Origin: Robinsoniella sp.
GTDB lineage: Bacteria; Bacillota; Clostridia; Lachnospirales; Lachnospiraceae
Assembly: GCA_022788205.1 (NCBI GenBank)
Contig: JALEVQ010000105.1
Span: 1 to 61,031 of the forward strand
Reading direction: 5' to 3'
Length of the DNA: 61,031 nt
Part shown: positions 41,395-50,474 of the stretch, piece after piece
Layout: the number at the start of each line of letters is the position of its first letter
How positions within the stretch are numbered: the first letter of the stretch is position 1
The notes under the pieces: model-generated
The model's input: only the letters and a program-made list of their open reading frames with translations
Database searches by the model: none
What the model was told of the DNA's origin: nothing
Program-made: the position numbers and the translations under genes

Positions 41395-41841
41395 ATGGAA
41401 AATTATGTGACATTTTCGATAGAGACCCACTTATTTTTTGCGAGGATCATGAAGGAGCATGCGTTGTTTCTGGAGGCAGGATTTCAGTGCAAAGATACCA
41501 TCTGGATTCAGAGGGCACAGCAATTTGGAAATCAGTTTGAGGAACTTTTGCGCCAGGCGGTGAGAATCGGGGATGCTCTGGTGAGCGACGAGGTTCTCAG
41601 ATCGGGAGAGCTAGTGACAAAGTTTACCATACCTGCTGAGAGAAGAACCGCCAGCCTGACAGGGATTTCCATCGACAGCAGGATTTCAGAGATGGAACAT
41701 AATCTGCACGCCCAGTGGGGCAAGAAAAGAGAAAGGACGCTTCTGAGGATGGTAAACCAGCTCAACAAGAGGGCTGTGTGGCTGTTGAATGGCTTTATCC
41801 AATTTGGCGAAAGTGACCTACAATCGATATGGCTGGCATGA
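41395..41841 (+). pseudogene. Truncated DUF2935 protein (N-terminal half)
   Basis: 148 residues starting YVTFSIETHLFFARIMKEHALFLEAGF, the first half of DUF2935, a ferritin-like helical family normally near 260 residues with two such bundles. Family similarity holds up to LLNGFIQFGES (about residue 140) and then stops; the last residues DLQSIWLA come from another gene read out of frame. So the second half was lost in a deletion that fused it to the multicopper oxidase sequence. Residual folding as a single bundle is possible. Confidence 0.72.
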
Positions 41842-44065
41842 TCCGCAGGGCAGATTTTTTGTGACAAAAGAAGAGCTGGAGCGCCATGGAGGGCTGGAAA
41901 AATATATCCAAAAAGTAGAGGAGCAAAAGATTCGTGTGGAGCCCTTGGTGATCCGCGCCAATGCGGGGGACTGTATTGAGATCAGGATGACGAATCTTCT
42001 TCCGGAATATCTGGAGGAAAGCCCGTTTCAGATGATGACGAAGACAGATATCGTGGGGTATCACATTCATCTTGTGAAGTTTGACACGATTGTCTCAGAC
42101 GGCGCGGCAAATGGGTGGAATAACATTGCAGGAGCGAGAAAATATGAGACATTGATTGAGCGGTTTTTTGCAGATACAGAGCTCAGAACGGTCTTTTTCC
42201 ATGATCATCTGTTTGCCAACTCGCATCAGCAGCATGGCATGTTCGGAGCGCTGATTGTCGAGGAGGCGGGGGCGACATTTCATGATCCGCGGACAGGAAA
42301 AGAACTGAACTATGGGACGAAAGCGGTGATCCGGAGAAGAGACGGAACTTCCTTCAGAGAATTTGCACTCTTCGTGCACGACTTTGCGCTTCTGTTTGAC
42401 CGAGATGGAAAGGCGCTGAATCCGCCGGAGGTTCCAGGATCACATGATGACCCGGGAGTGATGGGGATTAATTACCGGTCAGAGCCGATGCGGGAACGCC
42501 TGAAGGATGACAGCGATCCGGCGTATGTGTTCAGCTCTCTTGTCCACGGAGATCCTGCGACGCCGATTCTGGAGACCTACGCGGGAGATGAGATGGTGAT
42601 TCGCCTGCTGGACGGGGCACACGAGGAACAGCATTCGTTTAACCTGACAGGAATGTCATGGAAAAAGGAAATCAGCGATGTGGTGTCTCCGGACGTTGCA
42701 TCCCAGACGATTGGGATCTCGGAAGCTTTTAATATACGGATCAACAAAAAATATGGACCGGGAGATTATCTGTATTATTTCGGAGGCATTGACGACGCAT
42801 GGCTTGGGCTGTGGGGAATCATAAGAGCGTACGGCAGAAAAAAGAAACGGCTCAGACCTCTGTGCAGGGGAAAGGATCAGATTCTTCCACTGCCGCCGTG
42901 TCCGCGAAAAGACGATATTGTACGAAAATATGAGGTGGCGGCAATCCAGAGCGATATCCCGTATAACCGGTATGGGGATCATGACCCAGATGGGCTGATG
43001 TTTGTGCCTCTGGAGGAAGTCGATCAGGCGCTGTGCGGGAAATATCATCCTAAACCGTTGATTTTACGCGCCAATGCCGGCGAGTGGATCGAGGTGACGC
43101 TCCACAACTTGTTTGACCCGTCAAGACCGATCCAGTATCACGATTATCCGAGAGTGCCGCTTGACAAGAAACATAAGCCTTCGATGCGTGTGTCTTTAAA
43201 TCCACAATTTCTCCACTATGATCCGATCTGCGATTCGGGGATCAATGTAGGATATAACAACAGGGAACAGACAGTCGGCGTCGGTGAGAGCAAAAAATAT
43301 CTGTGGTATGCAGACCAGGAATATGGCTCCTGTATCCTCCAGTCTTTCGGAGATATGAGAAATCACAGATACCATGGACTGTTCGGGACGATTTTGATTG
43401 AACCGGCGGGGGCAAAGTGGTATAAAAACTTTTCTCTGAGAAAGGGGATTTACGATGAGGAGGCAGTCATCGTTGCGCCAGGTGTGGAGAGCTTTCGCGA
43501 GTGTGTGGTGATGATTCAAAATGGAATCCGTATGTTTGACTGCGATGGGGAGCTTGTGAAGACGGCAGCGGGCGAGGAAGGAGAAGAGATCGATGCGGAG
43601 GATACCGGCGAAAAAGGATATAACTATCGATCGGAGAGATTTGAGAATCGATTGAAGAGAGATGGAAGAATTTCGAAGGTGTTCAGCAGCAAGATACATG
43701 GCGACCCTGCAACTCCTGTATTCAAAGCATATGCGGGTGAGCGTGTGGTGTTCCGGACAATGATGCCGGCGGATAAACCGAGAAATGTGGGGATTTGCAT
43801 CCACGGTCATGAGTGGAGACAGCAGCCAAAAGACCCCTATTCCAGAGTGAGCCCTCTTCAGGGAGCGGTGAGTATTGGCAATACATTCGACATGGAATTA
43901 CAAGAAGGAGCTTCCTGTCCGGGGGATTACCTTTACCGCTCTGGAAGTCTTAAATGGGATGTTGAGTCTGGCATGTGGGGAATTTTCAGGGTGCTCAGAC
44001 AGGGAATCCGGTGCAAGTGTACAAATCTCTGCAGAAAAGCGGCGGAGAGATTTGGAAGAAAATAG
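41789..44065 (+). pseudogene. N-terminally truncated large multicopper oxidase
   Basis: A 758-codon open frame in +1 relative to the DUF2935 fragment. Multicopper-type similarity begins abruptly at VTYNRYGWHDPQG (residue 9) and a second copy begins at IPYNRYGDHDPDG (about 390), so at least one leading module seems missing. Copper-type motifs include GYHIHL, FFHDHLF, HQQHGMFG and IHGHEW. Large bacterial proteins of this type, related to MnxG-like oxidases, are normally longer. The first eight residues are DUF2935 DNA in another frame. ATG 41789 has no ribosome site. Translation by coupling is possible but function is doubtful. Confidence 0.7.
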
Positions 44066-44086
44066 AAAAATGTAGATGGACAGATC

Positions 44087-44224
44087 ATGAGAAGAAAACG
44101 GACGGTGTATTCGCAGGTAGTGCACGGAAAAACCAAGGGATTGTTTTTTAGAGAAGTATCTGTGAATACACTTGACGTTGACGAAATTCTGATGATACAT
44201 CAATTATGGTGCAGGAAGATTTAG
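44087..44224 (+). CDS. Possible small ORF, 45 residues
   Basis: ATG 44087 to TAG 44224 gives a basic, then acidic short peptide beginning MRRKRTVYSQVVHGKTKGLF and ending IHQLWCRKI. The ribosome site is poor and I know no family. It fills the gap between the oxidase remnant and the YkgJ-like gene. It may be noncoding or the remnant of a gene. Confidence 0.25.
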   Translation: MRRKRTVYSQVVHGKTKGLFFREVSVNTLDVDEILMIHQLWCRKI

Positions 44225-44233
44225 GAGAAAAGT

Positions 44234-44908
44234 ATGAAGAGACAGGTAACATTGGATGAGATATCGGATGGGAAATTATATGGATTAAATGATATGGTGA
44301 AGGCAGACTGCGGAGATTGTAAAGGCTGCTCTGCGTGCTGTCACGGAATGGGAAGTTCGGTGATATTAGATCCTCTTGATATCTATAGAATGTGTACAAA
44401 TTTACGGTGCAGTTTTGAACAACTGCTGGACGGAAAGATTGAACTGAATATTGTGGATGGGATTATCCTTCCAAATTTACAGATGACGGGGGAGGAAGAG
44501 CGCTGTCCGTTTTTGAATCACGAGGAACGGTGCAGTATCCACGCTTTTCGACCCTCTATCTGTCGTCTTTTTCCATTGGGGAGATATTACGAGGAAAACG
44601 GGTTCCGATATTTTTTGCAGGTGCATGAATGTAAAAAGGAAAATCGGGCGAAAGTGAAGGTGCGCAAGTGGATTGACACGCCGAATTTAAGAGAAAATGA
44701 GAAATTTGTCATGGATTGGCATAACTTTTTGAAGGCGATGGAAGAGATCATCGAAGACAGCAGTGATGACAATCTGATGAAAAATCTGGATATGGCAATT
44801 TTGAAGATTTTTTATATGAAGCCGTACGACAAAGATCGGGACTTTTACGTTCAGTTTGCAGAGAGGATCAAGGAAGCAGAAAGCTTTGCGCAGATGATAA
44901 AAAGATAA
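44234..44908 (+). CDS. YkgJ-family cysteine cluster protein
   Basis: A 224-residue protein. The N-terminal cluster is CGDCKGCSACC (Cys26, 29, 32, 35, 36), then CPFLNHEERCSIHAFRPSICRLFP, quoted in parts as CPFLNHEERCSIH and RPSICRLFP. This is the Fe-S/zinc chelating YkgJ (UPF0153) fold. The C-terminal 90 residues are helical. Cellular role is not known for the family; links to protein modification and RNA have been proposed. AGGAGA precedes the ATG. It stands alone between two decayed regions. Confidence 0.85.
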   Translation: MKRQVTLDEISDGKLYGLNDMVKADCGDCKGCSACCHGMGSSVILDPLDIYRMCTNLRCSFEQLLDGKIELNIVDGIILPNLQMTGEEERCPFLNHEERCSIHAFRPSICRLFPLGRYYEENGFRYFLQVHECKKENRAKVKVRKWIDTPNLRENEKFVMDWHNFLKAMEEIIEDSSDDNLMKNLDMAILKIFYMKPYDKDRDFYVQFAERIKEAESFAQMIKR

Positions 44909-44976
44909 AGAAATTTTTAGCACTTTGCAAGGAAAGTTAAGAAGATTGACAACTAAAATCAAGTATGGCATACTAG

Positions 44977-45129
44977 ACAAAAGACATTTTTGTTTTTGCT
45001 GTCTGTGAAAGTCCGGCGCTGAACAGGTTTGCGGCGCATAAAAGTTTGGTTGAGGAGCTGGAACGGCTTGCCGAGAAAGCGATAAATATAGAGAAATGGA
45101 AAAAGGAGAGAAACAAATGCCAAAGGTAA
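44977..45129 (+). pseudogene. Coding-like tail overlapping the RACE start
   Basis: A 50-codon frame without start codon between stops at 44974 and 45127: TKDIFVFAVCESPALNRFAA, then HKSLVEELERLAEKAINIEK. The helical, charged pattern looks like the C-terminus of a real protein. It ends 10 bases inside the RACE gene, as an upstream operon partner would. I do not recognise the family; a lost corrinoid methyltransferase-related gene is one possibility. Confidence 0.35.
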
Positions 45130-47039
45130 ATTTTCAGTTTGAAGATGGAAATGTGGTATCCGTGGAGGTCGTAAAGGGCAGCAATCTGCTCGAGACTGCG
45201 AGAAATGCAAACGTTGCGATCGACGCACCATGTTCCGGAAACGGTGCATGTGGGAAGTGCCGTGTGAGATATATCAGCGGAGATCTGGCATCAAAGAAAA
45301 CGATTCATATCAGTGATGAGGAGTATAACGAGGGATGGAGACTGTCCTGTGTCAGCACAGTCGAAGGGGATGTGACAGTGGAAGTCCCAGATATTGCCTC
45401 TGCATACAAAAGCCGCATGAAAATGGCAGATCTTGGATCGAAACAGGAAGTAGAGATTTTTGAAAATGCGAAGAAAAATATCGAGGAGACGGGGATTGCC
45501 ATGGAGAATACCATGCAGCTTATTCAGGTGTCCATGGATGAGCCAAGTCTTGACGATACCATGCCGGATAATGAACGATTCACGCGCGCGCTGCAGGATG
45601 TGACGGGAATGGAGAGAATCCGTCTTCCATACACGACGCTCCGCAAATTGCCGGATGTGCTCAGAGAGAGCAATTTCCAGGTGCAGTGTGTAATCGGAAA
45701 GTCAGCAAACAGCATTTTTGTGTATGATATCATGCCGTCTGGCGAGGAAGTCATTGTGGGAGGACTTGCCATCGATATCGGAACGACATCGGTAGCTGCG
45801 CTGCTGATTGATATGATGACGGGAAAAATTCTTGCGAAGGCTTCCGGTGGAAACGGACAGATCCGCTTTGGTGCAGATGTCATCAACCGAATTATCGAGT
45901 CCACAAAGCCAGGAGGAAAGAAACGTCTCCAGAAAGCAGTGATCGATGAGACGATCAATCCGATGATTGATGAGATGTGCAGAGGAATCGGATTTAGAAA
46001 AGACCGCATCTATCGCATGTGTGTTGCATCGAACACCACGATGAATCATCTGTTTGCAGGAATCAGCGCCGATTATCTGCGCCAGGAGCCGTATATCCCG
46101 GCATTCTTTAAGACAAACTCATTTTTTGCATCAGATTTAGGAATTCATGTCAACAAGGATGCACATATCATCATGGCGCCGAATGTGGGAAGCTATGTGG
46201 GAGGAGATATCACAGCCGGAACACTCGTCACAATGTTGTGGAATAAACCAGAGTTTTCACTGTTTATCGACCTTGGAACGAATGGAGAGCTGGTATTTGG
46301 CAATAATGAGTTTATGATGTGCTGCGCATGTTCAGCAGGTCCTGCCTTTGAGGGTGGAGATATCAGCTGTGGTATGCGTGCGACAGACGGGGCAATCGAG
46401 GCATGCAAGATTGATCCTGAGACGATGGAACCGACTTATTCGATTATCGGAGATGAGGGACAAAAGCCAGTCGGACTTTGCGGCTCCGGAATTATCGATG
46501 TGATCAGCGAACTGTTCCGCTGCGGTATCATCAGCCCGAAAGGGAAATTTATACGCGAAGGAAAGAGAATCCGCCACGACCAGTATGGCATGGGAAGCTA
46601 TGTGCTTGCCTTTGAGGAGGATGCAGCTTCTGTCAAGGATGTAGAGATCACAGAGGCAGATATCGATAACTTTATCCGCGCAAAGGGAGCGATTTTCTCT
46701 GCGATCCGTACCATGCTTGCGTCTGTGGATTTCGACATTTCGATGATCGAGCAGGTCTATGTCGCAGGCGGTATCGGAAGCGGTATCAACATGGAAAATG
46801 CAGTGCGCATTGGAATGTTCCCAGACATCCCGATTGAGAAATTCTATTACATAGGAAACTCTTCCCTGTCAGGCGCTTACACGATGCTGCTCTCCACAGA
46901 GGCGGAGAAAAAGACGTATGAGCTTGCCTCAAATATGACGTATCTGGAACTGAGCACCGTTCCGACCTATATGGATGAGTTTGTGGCATGCTGCTTCCTG
47001 CCGCACACAGACAGCACACTGTTTCCAAGTTTTTATTAA
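45117..47039 (+). CDS. RACE protein: 2Fe-2S plus ASKHA domain (corrinoid reductive activator)
   Basis: A 640-residue reductive activator of corrinoid-dependent enzymes (DUF4445/RamA-like). The N-terminal plant-type 2Fe-2S domain has Cys39, Cys45, Cys48 and Cys78. After a linker, the ATPase domain starts at GLAIDIGTTSVAALLID, with APNVGSYVGGDITAG, FIDLGTNGE and VYVAGGIGSG. These proteins return inactive Co(II) corrinoid proteins to Co(I) at ATP expense. Normally they sit beside methyltransferase and corrinoid genes, none of which is here. ATG 45117 follows AAGGAGAG by 8 bases. Confidence 0.9.
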   Translation: MPKVNFQFEDGNVVSVEVVKGSNLLETARNANVAIDAPCSGNGACGKCRVRYISGDLASKKTIHISDEEYNEGWRLSCVSTVEGDVTVEVPDIASAYKSRMKMADLGSKQEVEIFENAKKNIEETGIAMENTMQLIQVSMDEPSLDDTMPDNERFTRALQDVTGMERIRLPYTTLRKLPDVLRESNFQVQCVIGKSANSIFVYDIMPSGEEVIVGGLAIDIGTTSVAALLIDMMTGKILAKASGGNGQIRFGADVINRIIESTKPGGKKRLQKAVIDETINPMIDEMCRGIGFRKDRIYRMCVASNTTMNHLFAGISADYLRQEPYIPAFFKTNSFFASDLGIHVNKDAHIIMAPNVGSYVGGDITAGTLVTMLWNKPEFSLFIDLGTNGELVFGNNEFMMCCACSAGPAFEGGDISCGMRATDGAIEACKIDPETMEPTYSIIGDEGQKPVGLCGSGIIDVISELFRCGIISPKGKFIREGKRIRHDQYGMGSYVLAFEEDAASVKDVEITEADIDNFIRAKGAIFSAIRTMLASVDFDISMIEQVYVAGGIGSGINMENAVRIGMFPDIPIEKFYYIGNSSLSGAYTMLLSTEAEKKTYELASNMTYLELSTVPTYMDEFVACCFLPHTDSTLFPSFY

Positions 47040-47093
47040 GGCAATGTCCGACAGAAAATATTTGACAGAAAAAGTGATATTTAGGAGGTAAAA

Positions 47094-47720
47094 ATGAAGG
47101 TTATTCGTCCAGGATTTGAGATGATTTCCGAGCTGAATGCGGAAACGATTTTGAAAAATATTGAGAGATGTGGCAGAGTTTGCTATAAGAGTGAAAACCT
47201 GATCGATCAGGGAACAGCAGAAAAATTTATCCGTGGAATTATTGCCAGAGGTCATGAATCTGTGCTGGAGCATGAGAAAATCACGGTGAAGTTTATCTGT
47301 GACCGGGGCGTCAGCCATGAGATCGTGCGCCACAGAGTGGCAAGCTACAGCCAGGAAAGCACAAGATACTGTAATTACAGCAAAGAGAAATTCGGCAAAG
47401 AACTGACGATGATTCATCCATGCTTCTGGGAGGACAGTGATCCTCAATATCAGGTCTGGAAAGAGACGATGGAACAGATTGAGAAGGCATACAATCAGCT
47501 GATTGAGATGGGAGCGAAGCCGGAGGAGGCACGGACGATTTTGCCAAACAGCTTAAAGACGGAGATCGTGGTGACCATGAACATGAGAGAATTGCGCCAT
47601 TTTCTGAGGTTGCGCACTTCTAAGGCATCCCATCCGCAGATGAGAGAGATTGCAAATATGCTGCTCTCTTATCTGAAAGAGCAGATTCCTGTATTATTTG
47701 AAGATATTGAATTGCAGTAA
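47094..47720 (+). CDS. thyX: Flavin-dependent thymidylate synthase
   Basis: Makes dTMP from dUMP using methylene-tetrahydrofolate, FAD and NADPH. The 208 residues include ESVLEHEKITVKF, the ThyX signature RHRVASYSQESTRY (79-92), LPNSLKTEIVVTMNMRELRHF and the end RTSKASHPQMREIA. AGGAGGT is 5 bases before ATG. Lachnospiraceae commonly use ThyX in place of or beside ThyA. It stands 54 bases after the RACE gene and may share its transcript. Confidence 0.95.
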   Translation: MKVIRPGFEMISELNAETILKNIERCGRVCYKSENLIDQGTAEKFIRGIIARGHESVLEHEKITVKFICDRGVSHEIVRHRVASYSQESTRYCNYSKEKFGKELTMIHPCFWEDSDPQYQVWKETMEQIEKAYNQLIEMGAKPEEARTILPNSLKTEIVVTMNMRELRHFLRLRTSKASHPQMREIANMLLSYLKEQIPVLFEDIELQ

Positions 47721-47738
47721 AATTTTGATGGCAGTAGC

Positions 47739-47811
47739 AAGACAGCAGATGCGATGCAAATGGATGGGATGATACAGCCATAAATACATTTGCAGACGCA
47801 TCTGCTGTCTT
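47739..47811. repeat. 15-base inverted repeat between thyX and the TlpA-like gene
   Basis: AAGACAGCAGATGCG (47739-47753) is the exact complement of CGCATCTGCTGTCTT (47797-47811); CAAATG/CATTTG extends the stem. It lies between converging genes, so a shared transcript-ending or stabilising role is likely, though no T-run follows. Confidence 0.7.
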
Positions 47812-47857
47812 AGCAGAAAAGAGTTGTGATTTTAAGAAGAGGGTGAGCAAGGAAGCT

Positions 47858-48559
47858 TTATTTTGGGAGGATCATATCGATTCCCATCTGCAATGTTTCC
47901 ATGTCAAGCATTCCTCTCGCACCAGCGATGAGATAGCCTTCTTCGTCAATGAAATAGGTAGTAGGGAAGGCGGTAATCCCATAGGAGTAGATGGCATCCT
48001 GTTTCGTGTCAAAATAGACAGGAAAGGTAAAACCTTGCTCTTCTATATAGTTTTGACCGCTTTCTTTTGTCTCACCCATTGCACCTACTGTGTCGATCAT
48101 GATAAATGTCACGTTGTCTCCGAGCTGCCGGTACATCTCTTCGAAATCGGGCATTTCACTTTTACATGGTGGACAGTTACTGTTCCAGAAATTCAGAACA
48201 GCAGGTTTGACGAGGAGCTGATAGAGTGTGATCTCATTCCCGGCTGCATCAGTGACTGAAAAATCCGGGGCAAGCATGTAGTTGCGATCTTCCGTTTGTT
48301 CGCTGTCGGAGGCATCAGCAGGAGAGGCATCAGCGGGTGAAGCATCAGCAGGTGAAGCATCAGCGGGTGATGCGTTAGCAGGAGAGGCATCACTCTCCTC
48401 GGAATGAGATTCTGATTCTGTGGCGGAGTCAGAAATCGGCAGGGAGGATAAGTTGCCGCCGGAGTGGTCGGAAGCCAGTTTATTATAGGCAACGACAGCT
48501 GCACCGAGCAGGATGATCAAAAGAGCGAGTGTCAGAAAAAATGATTTTTTTTGTTTCAT
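47858..48559 (-). CDS. TlpA/ResA-like membrane-anchored thioredoxin
   Basis: A 233-residue protein held outside the membrane by an N-terminal helix (residues 7-25, SFFLTLALLIILLGAAVVAY). A linker of DASPA-type five-residue repeats (57-84) follows, then a thioredoxin fold with FWNSNCPPC (Cys129, Cys132) and the cis-proline in AFPTTY. CPPC and the SEMPDFEEMY helix are typical of TlpA/ResA reductases, probably fed with electrons by the CcdA protein just upstream. The linker repeat is encoded by near-identical 15-base units and may vary in length. Confidence 0.9.
   Translation of the reverse strand: MKQKKSFFLTLALLIILLGAAVVAYNKLASDHSGGNLSSLPISDSATESESHSEESDASPANASPADASPADASPADASPADASDSEQTEDRNYMLAPDFSVTDAAGNEITLYQLLVKPAVLNFWNSNCPPCKSEMPDFEEMYRQLGDNVTFIMIDTVGAMGETKESGQNYIEEQGFTFPVYFDTKQDAIYSYGITAFPTTYFIDEEGYLIAGARGMLDMETLQMGIDMILPK
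48309..48392 (-). repeat. 15-base coding tandem repeat (DASPA linker)
   Basis: Five units of 15 bases begin at 48309, 48324, 48339, 48354 and 48369, with a partial sixth. On the plus strand the unit reads GAGGCATCAGCAGGA with changes mainly at third positions and one NASPA unit. Unit number changes would keep the frame. Confidence 0.85.
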
Positions 48560-48639
48560 AGATTTAGTCTCCTTACAAAAGTACTGCCATGCCCCAATGA
48601 TGTCCTTGGATCATAAAAGCGAGGGCTTATTGGCTTAGA

Positions 48640-49317
48640 TTAAAAGGAAAAGAGTGTGAAAAGTTTGCTGAGCATACCGGTCATCATCGCAATTCCGACA
48701 ACAATCAGAAGAATTCCTGAGATGGCGTTGATGATGGCATAGTGTTTTTTGATCCAGGTAAAGGCAGATTTCAGCTGCTGGATCAAAATAGCACTCAGAA
48801 AAAATGGGATTCCAAGTCCAAGGGAATAGCACAGCAGAAGGAGAATGCCCTTTGAGGTGGATCCTTGCTGTGAGGCGAGTGCGAGTGCGGAGCCAAGAAA
48901 AGCGCCGACACAAGGCGTCCATCCAATGGAAAAAACAATCCCAAATGCGATGGAAGAAAAAAAGGTCATATTTTGGCTGAGCAAGGAATGATCTTTCGCT
49001 CGATGAAAGATCGGAAGATGAAATACTCCGAGGTAACTCAGACCTAAACAGACAATGAGCAATCCGCAGATGAGATTGATCAGTGACTGGTGCTGTGAGA
49101 GGAGCATACCGACGCTCCCCGCGAAAGCACCCATGAGAATAAACATGAGAGAAAAGCCGGTGATGAATCCAAGCGCATTTTTTATGGTTGCAGATTTTTG
49201 GTGTTCTTCATCGCTTCCGGCAAGATATGTCAGATAAATGGGAAGCATGGGAAGAAGGCAAGGGGAGATAAATGTGATCAGCCCCTCAAGAAACGTGATA
49301 AAGTATTCCAAGATCAA
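48640..49317 (-). CDS. ccdA: CcdA-type membrane thiol electron carrier
   Basis: A 225-residue membrane protein with about six helices. FISPCLLPMLPIYLTYLAG near the start and GWTPCVGAFLGSALALA near the middle carry the two redox cysteines, each in the P-C family setting. CcdA moves reducing power from cytoplasmic thioredoxin to outside thioredoxin-like proteins; the TlpA-like gene 80 bases downstream is the natural partner, and the thioredoxin and reductase on the other strand the natural donors. The ATG follows a GGAGG. Confidence 0.9.
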   Translation of the reverse strand: MILEYFITFLEGLITFISPCLLPMLPIYLTYLAGSDEEHQKSATIKNALGFITGFSLMFILMGAFAGSVGMLLSQHQSLINLICGLLIVCLGLSYLGVFHLPIFHRAKDHSLLSQNMTFFSSIAFGIVFSIGWTPCVGAFLGSALALASQQGSTSKGILLLLCYSLGLGIPFFLSAILIQQLKSAFTWIKKHYAIINAISGILLIVVGIAMMTGMLSKLFTLFSF

Positions 49318-49387
49318 ATCCTCCTGATAAATATTGATGGCTAGCTGGGGTCGTTCGCAGACAGAAAGAGAAAACAGTAAGTTTTCC

Positions 49388-49422
49388 TTGTCAACTTTCC
49401 TAAAAGAATGGTATCATGATAC
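49388..49422 (+). promoter_or_regulatory. Promoter of the thioredoxin reductase operon with operator
   Basis: TTGTCA (49388-49393), 18 bases, TATCAT (49412-49417). The dyad GGTATC-AT-GATAC (49410-49422) overlaps the -10 box. A second copy of the same dyad lies at 49519-49536. The region between holds a stem at 49464-49489 (GATGAAAAAGA with its complement). Confidence 0.65.
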
Positions 49423-49518
49423 TGGGGTCAAAATACCTTTGCCCCAACATCATATCATAGTTTGATGAAAAAGAGAATCTTTTTCATCAGAAGATGTCAT
49501 AATGTAACTGAGGAAAAA

Positions 49519-49536
49519 CAGGTATCAAGATACCTG
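49519..49536. promoter_or_regulatory. Second GGTATC operator, perfect dyad
   Basis: CAGGTATC-AA-GATACCTG is a perfect 18-base dyad, 25 bases before the reductase ATG. It shares the GTATC-n2-GATAC core with the -10 site about 112 bases upstream, so one dimeric regulator could bind both and loop or block transcription. Confidence 0.7.
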
Positions 49537-49560
49537 CAAGATAGAAAGAAGAGGAAGAGG

Positions 49561-50424
49561 ATGGAAAATTTGATCATTGTCGGTTCTGGACCGGCAGGTG
49601 TTTCAGCATCGTTATATACCGTGCGCGCCAATCTCTCTCCACTTGTGATTGCAAATGGAATGGGAGGGCTAGAGAAGGCGGACAAGATTGAAAATTTTTA
49701 CGGAAACGAGGAAGGACTCAACGGAGCACAGCTCCATGAGAAGGGGATTCGGCAGGCAAAAAATCTGGGAGTCCGCTTTTTGGAGGCAGAAGTTCTTGGA
49801 ATCCGTGAAGAGGAAAATTTTGTGGTGGTCACCTCCAAAGGTGAGATTGAGGCGAAGATGGTTCTCTTAGCGACAGGGGCAAAGCGCACAACGCTGAAAA
49901 TTCCGGGCAGAAAAGAATTGGAAGGCAGAGGAATCAGCTATTGTGCGATCTGTGATGCTTTTTTCTACCGACGAAAAAAGGTCGCTGTGGTCGGAAATGG
50001 AGATTTTGCATTGCATGAGGCGCGTGTGTTAAAGCCGCTTGCAGAGAGTGTGGTGCTGTTGACAGACGGAGAACTGCAAAAATTTTCAGAATCTCCGGAG
50101 TTTGCGGTCGAGACGCGGAAGCTTGCGGCGTTTGAAGGTACAGAGAAACTCGAAGCGATCCGTTTTATAGATGGACAAAAGATGGATGTGGATGGGGTGT
50201 TTCTGGCAATCGGGACAGCTGGAAGCGGAGAGATCGCGCGCCAGATGGGAGCACAGCTGACACAGGGTGGTCAGATCAAAGTGAATGAAGAGATGGAGAC
50301 GACAATAAAGGGTCTGTATGCGGCGGGAGACTGTACCGGAGGTATTCTTCAGGTGGCAAAGGCAGTCTATGAAGGCGCAGCGGCAGGCATGGCGATTTCC
50401 AAAGCATTTCGAAAAATACAGTGA
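49561..50424 (+). CDS. Flavin thioredoxin reductase-like protein without NADPH motif
   Basis: A 287-residue FAD enzyme of the thioredoxin reductase family. FAD loop IIVGSGPAGVSAS (5-17), redox pair SYCAICD (Cys128, Cys131) and the C-terminal YAAGDCTGG are present. In the second dinucleotide fold, VVGNGDFALHEA is followed by VVLLTDGELQKF, so the HRRxxxR motif that holds NADPH is missing; the protein is also shorter than normal TrxB. Clostridial ferredoxin-dependent flavin thioredoxin reductases have this trait. ATG 49561 is chosen where homology begins, after GAGGAAGAGG; a longer frame starts at 49462. It forms an operon with the thioredoxin gene. Confidence 0.85.
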   Translation: MENLIIVGSGPAGVSASLYTVRANLSPLVIANGMGGLEKADKIENFYGNEEGLNGAQLHEKGIRQAKNLGVRFLEAEVLGIREEENFVVVTSKGEIEAKMVLLATGAKRTTLKIPGRKELEGRGISYCAICDAFFYRRKKVAVVGNGDFALHEARVLKPLAESVVLLTDGELQKFSESPEFAVETRKLAAFEGTEKLEAIRFIDGQKMDVDGVFLAIGTAGSGEIARQMGAQLTQGGQIKVNEEMETTIKGLYAAGDCTGGILQVAKAVYEGAAAGMAISKAFRKIQ

Positions 50425-50474
50425 CGGCAATCACAACAGAGAGATAAGAACAAGACAAAGGAGAATGGATCATT

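Noticed and set aside
47739-47811. Attachment site or mobile element end
   Set aside because: The 15-base inverted repeat sits between converging genes without integrase or target duplication, so a transcript-end hairpin is simpler.
48309-48392. Short tandem repeats resembling a CRISPR array
   Set aside because: Units are 15 bases with no spacers and stay in frame inside a gene; they encode a DASPA linker. No CRISPR array or cas gene was seen in the window.
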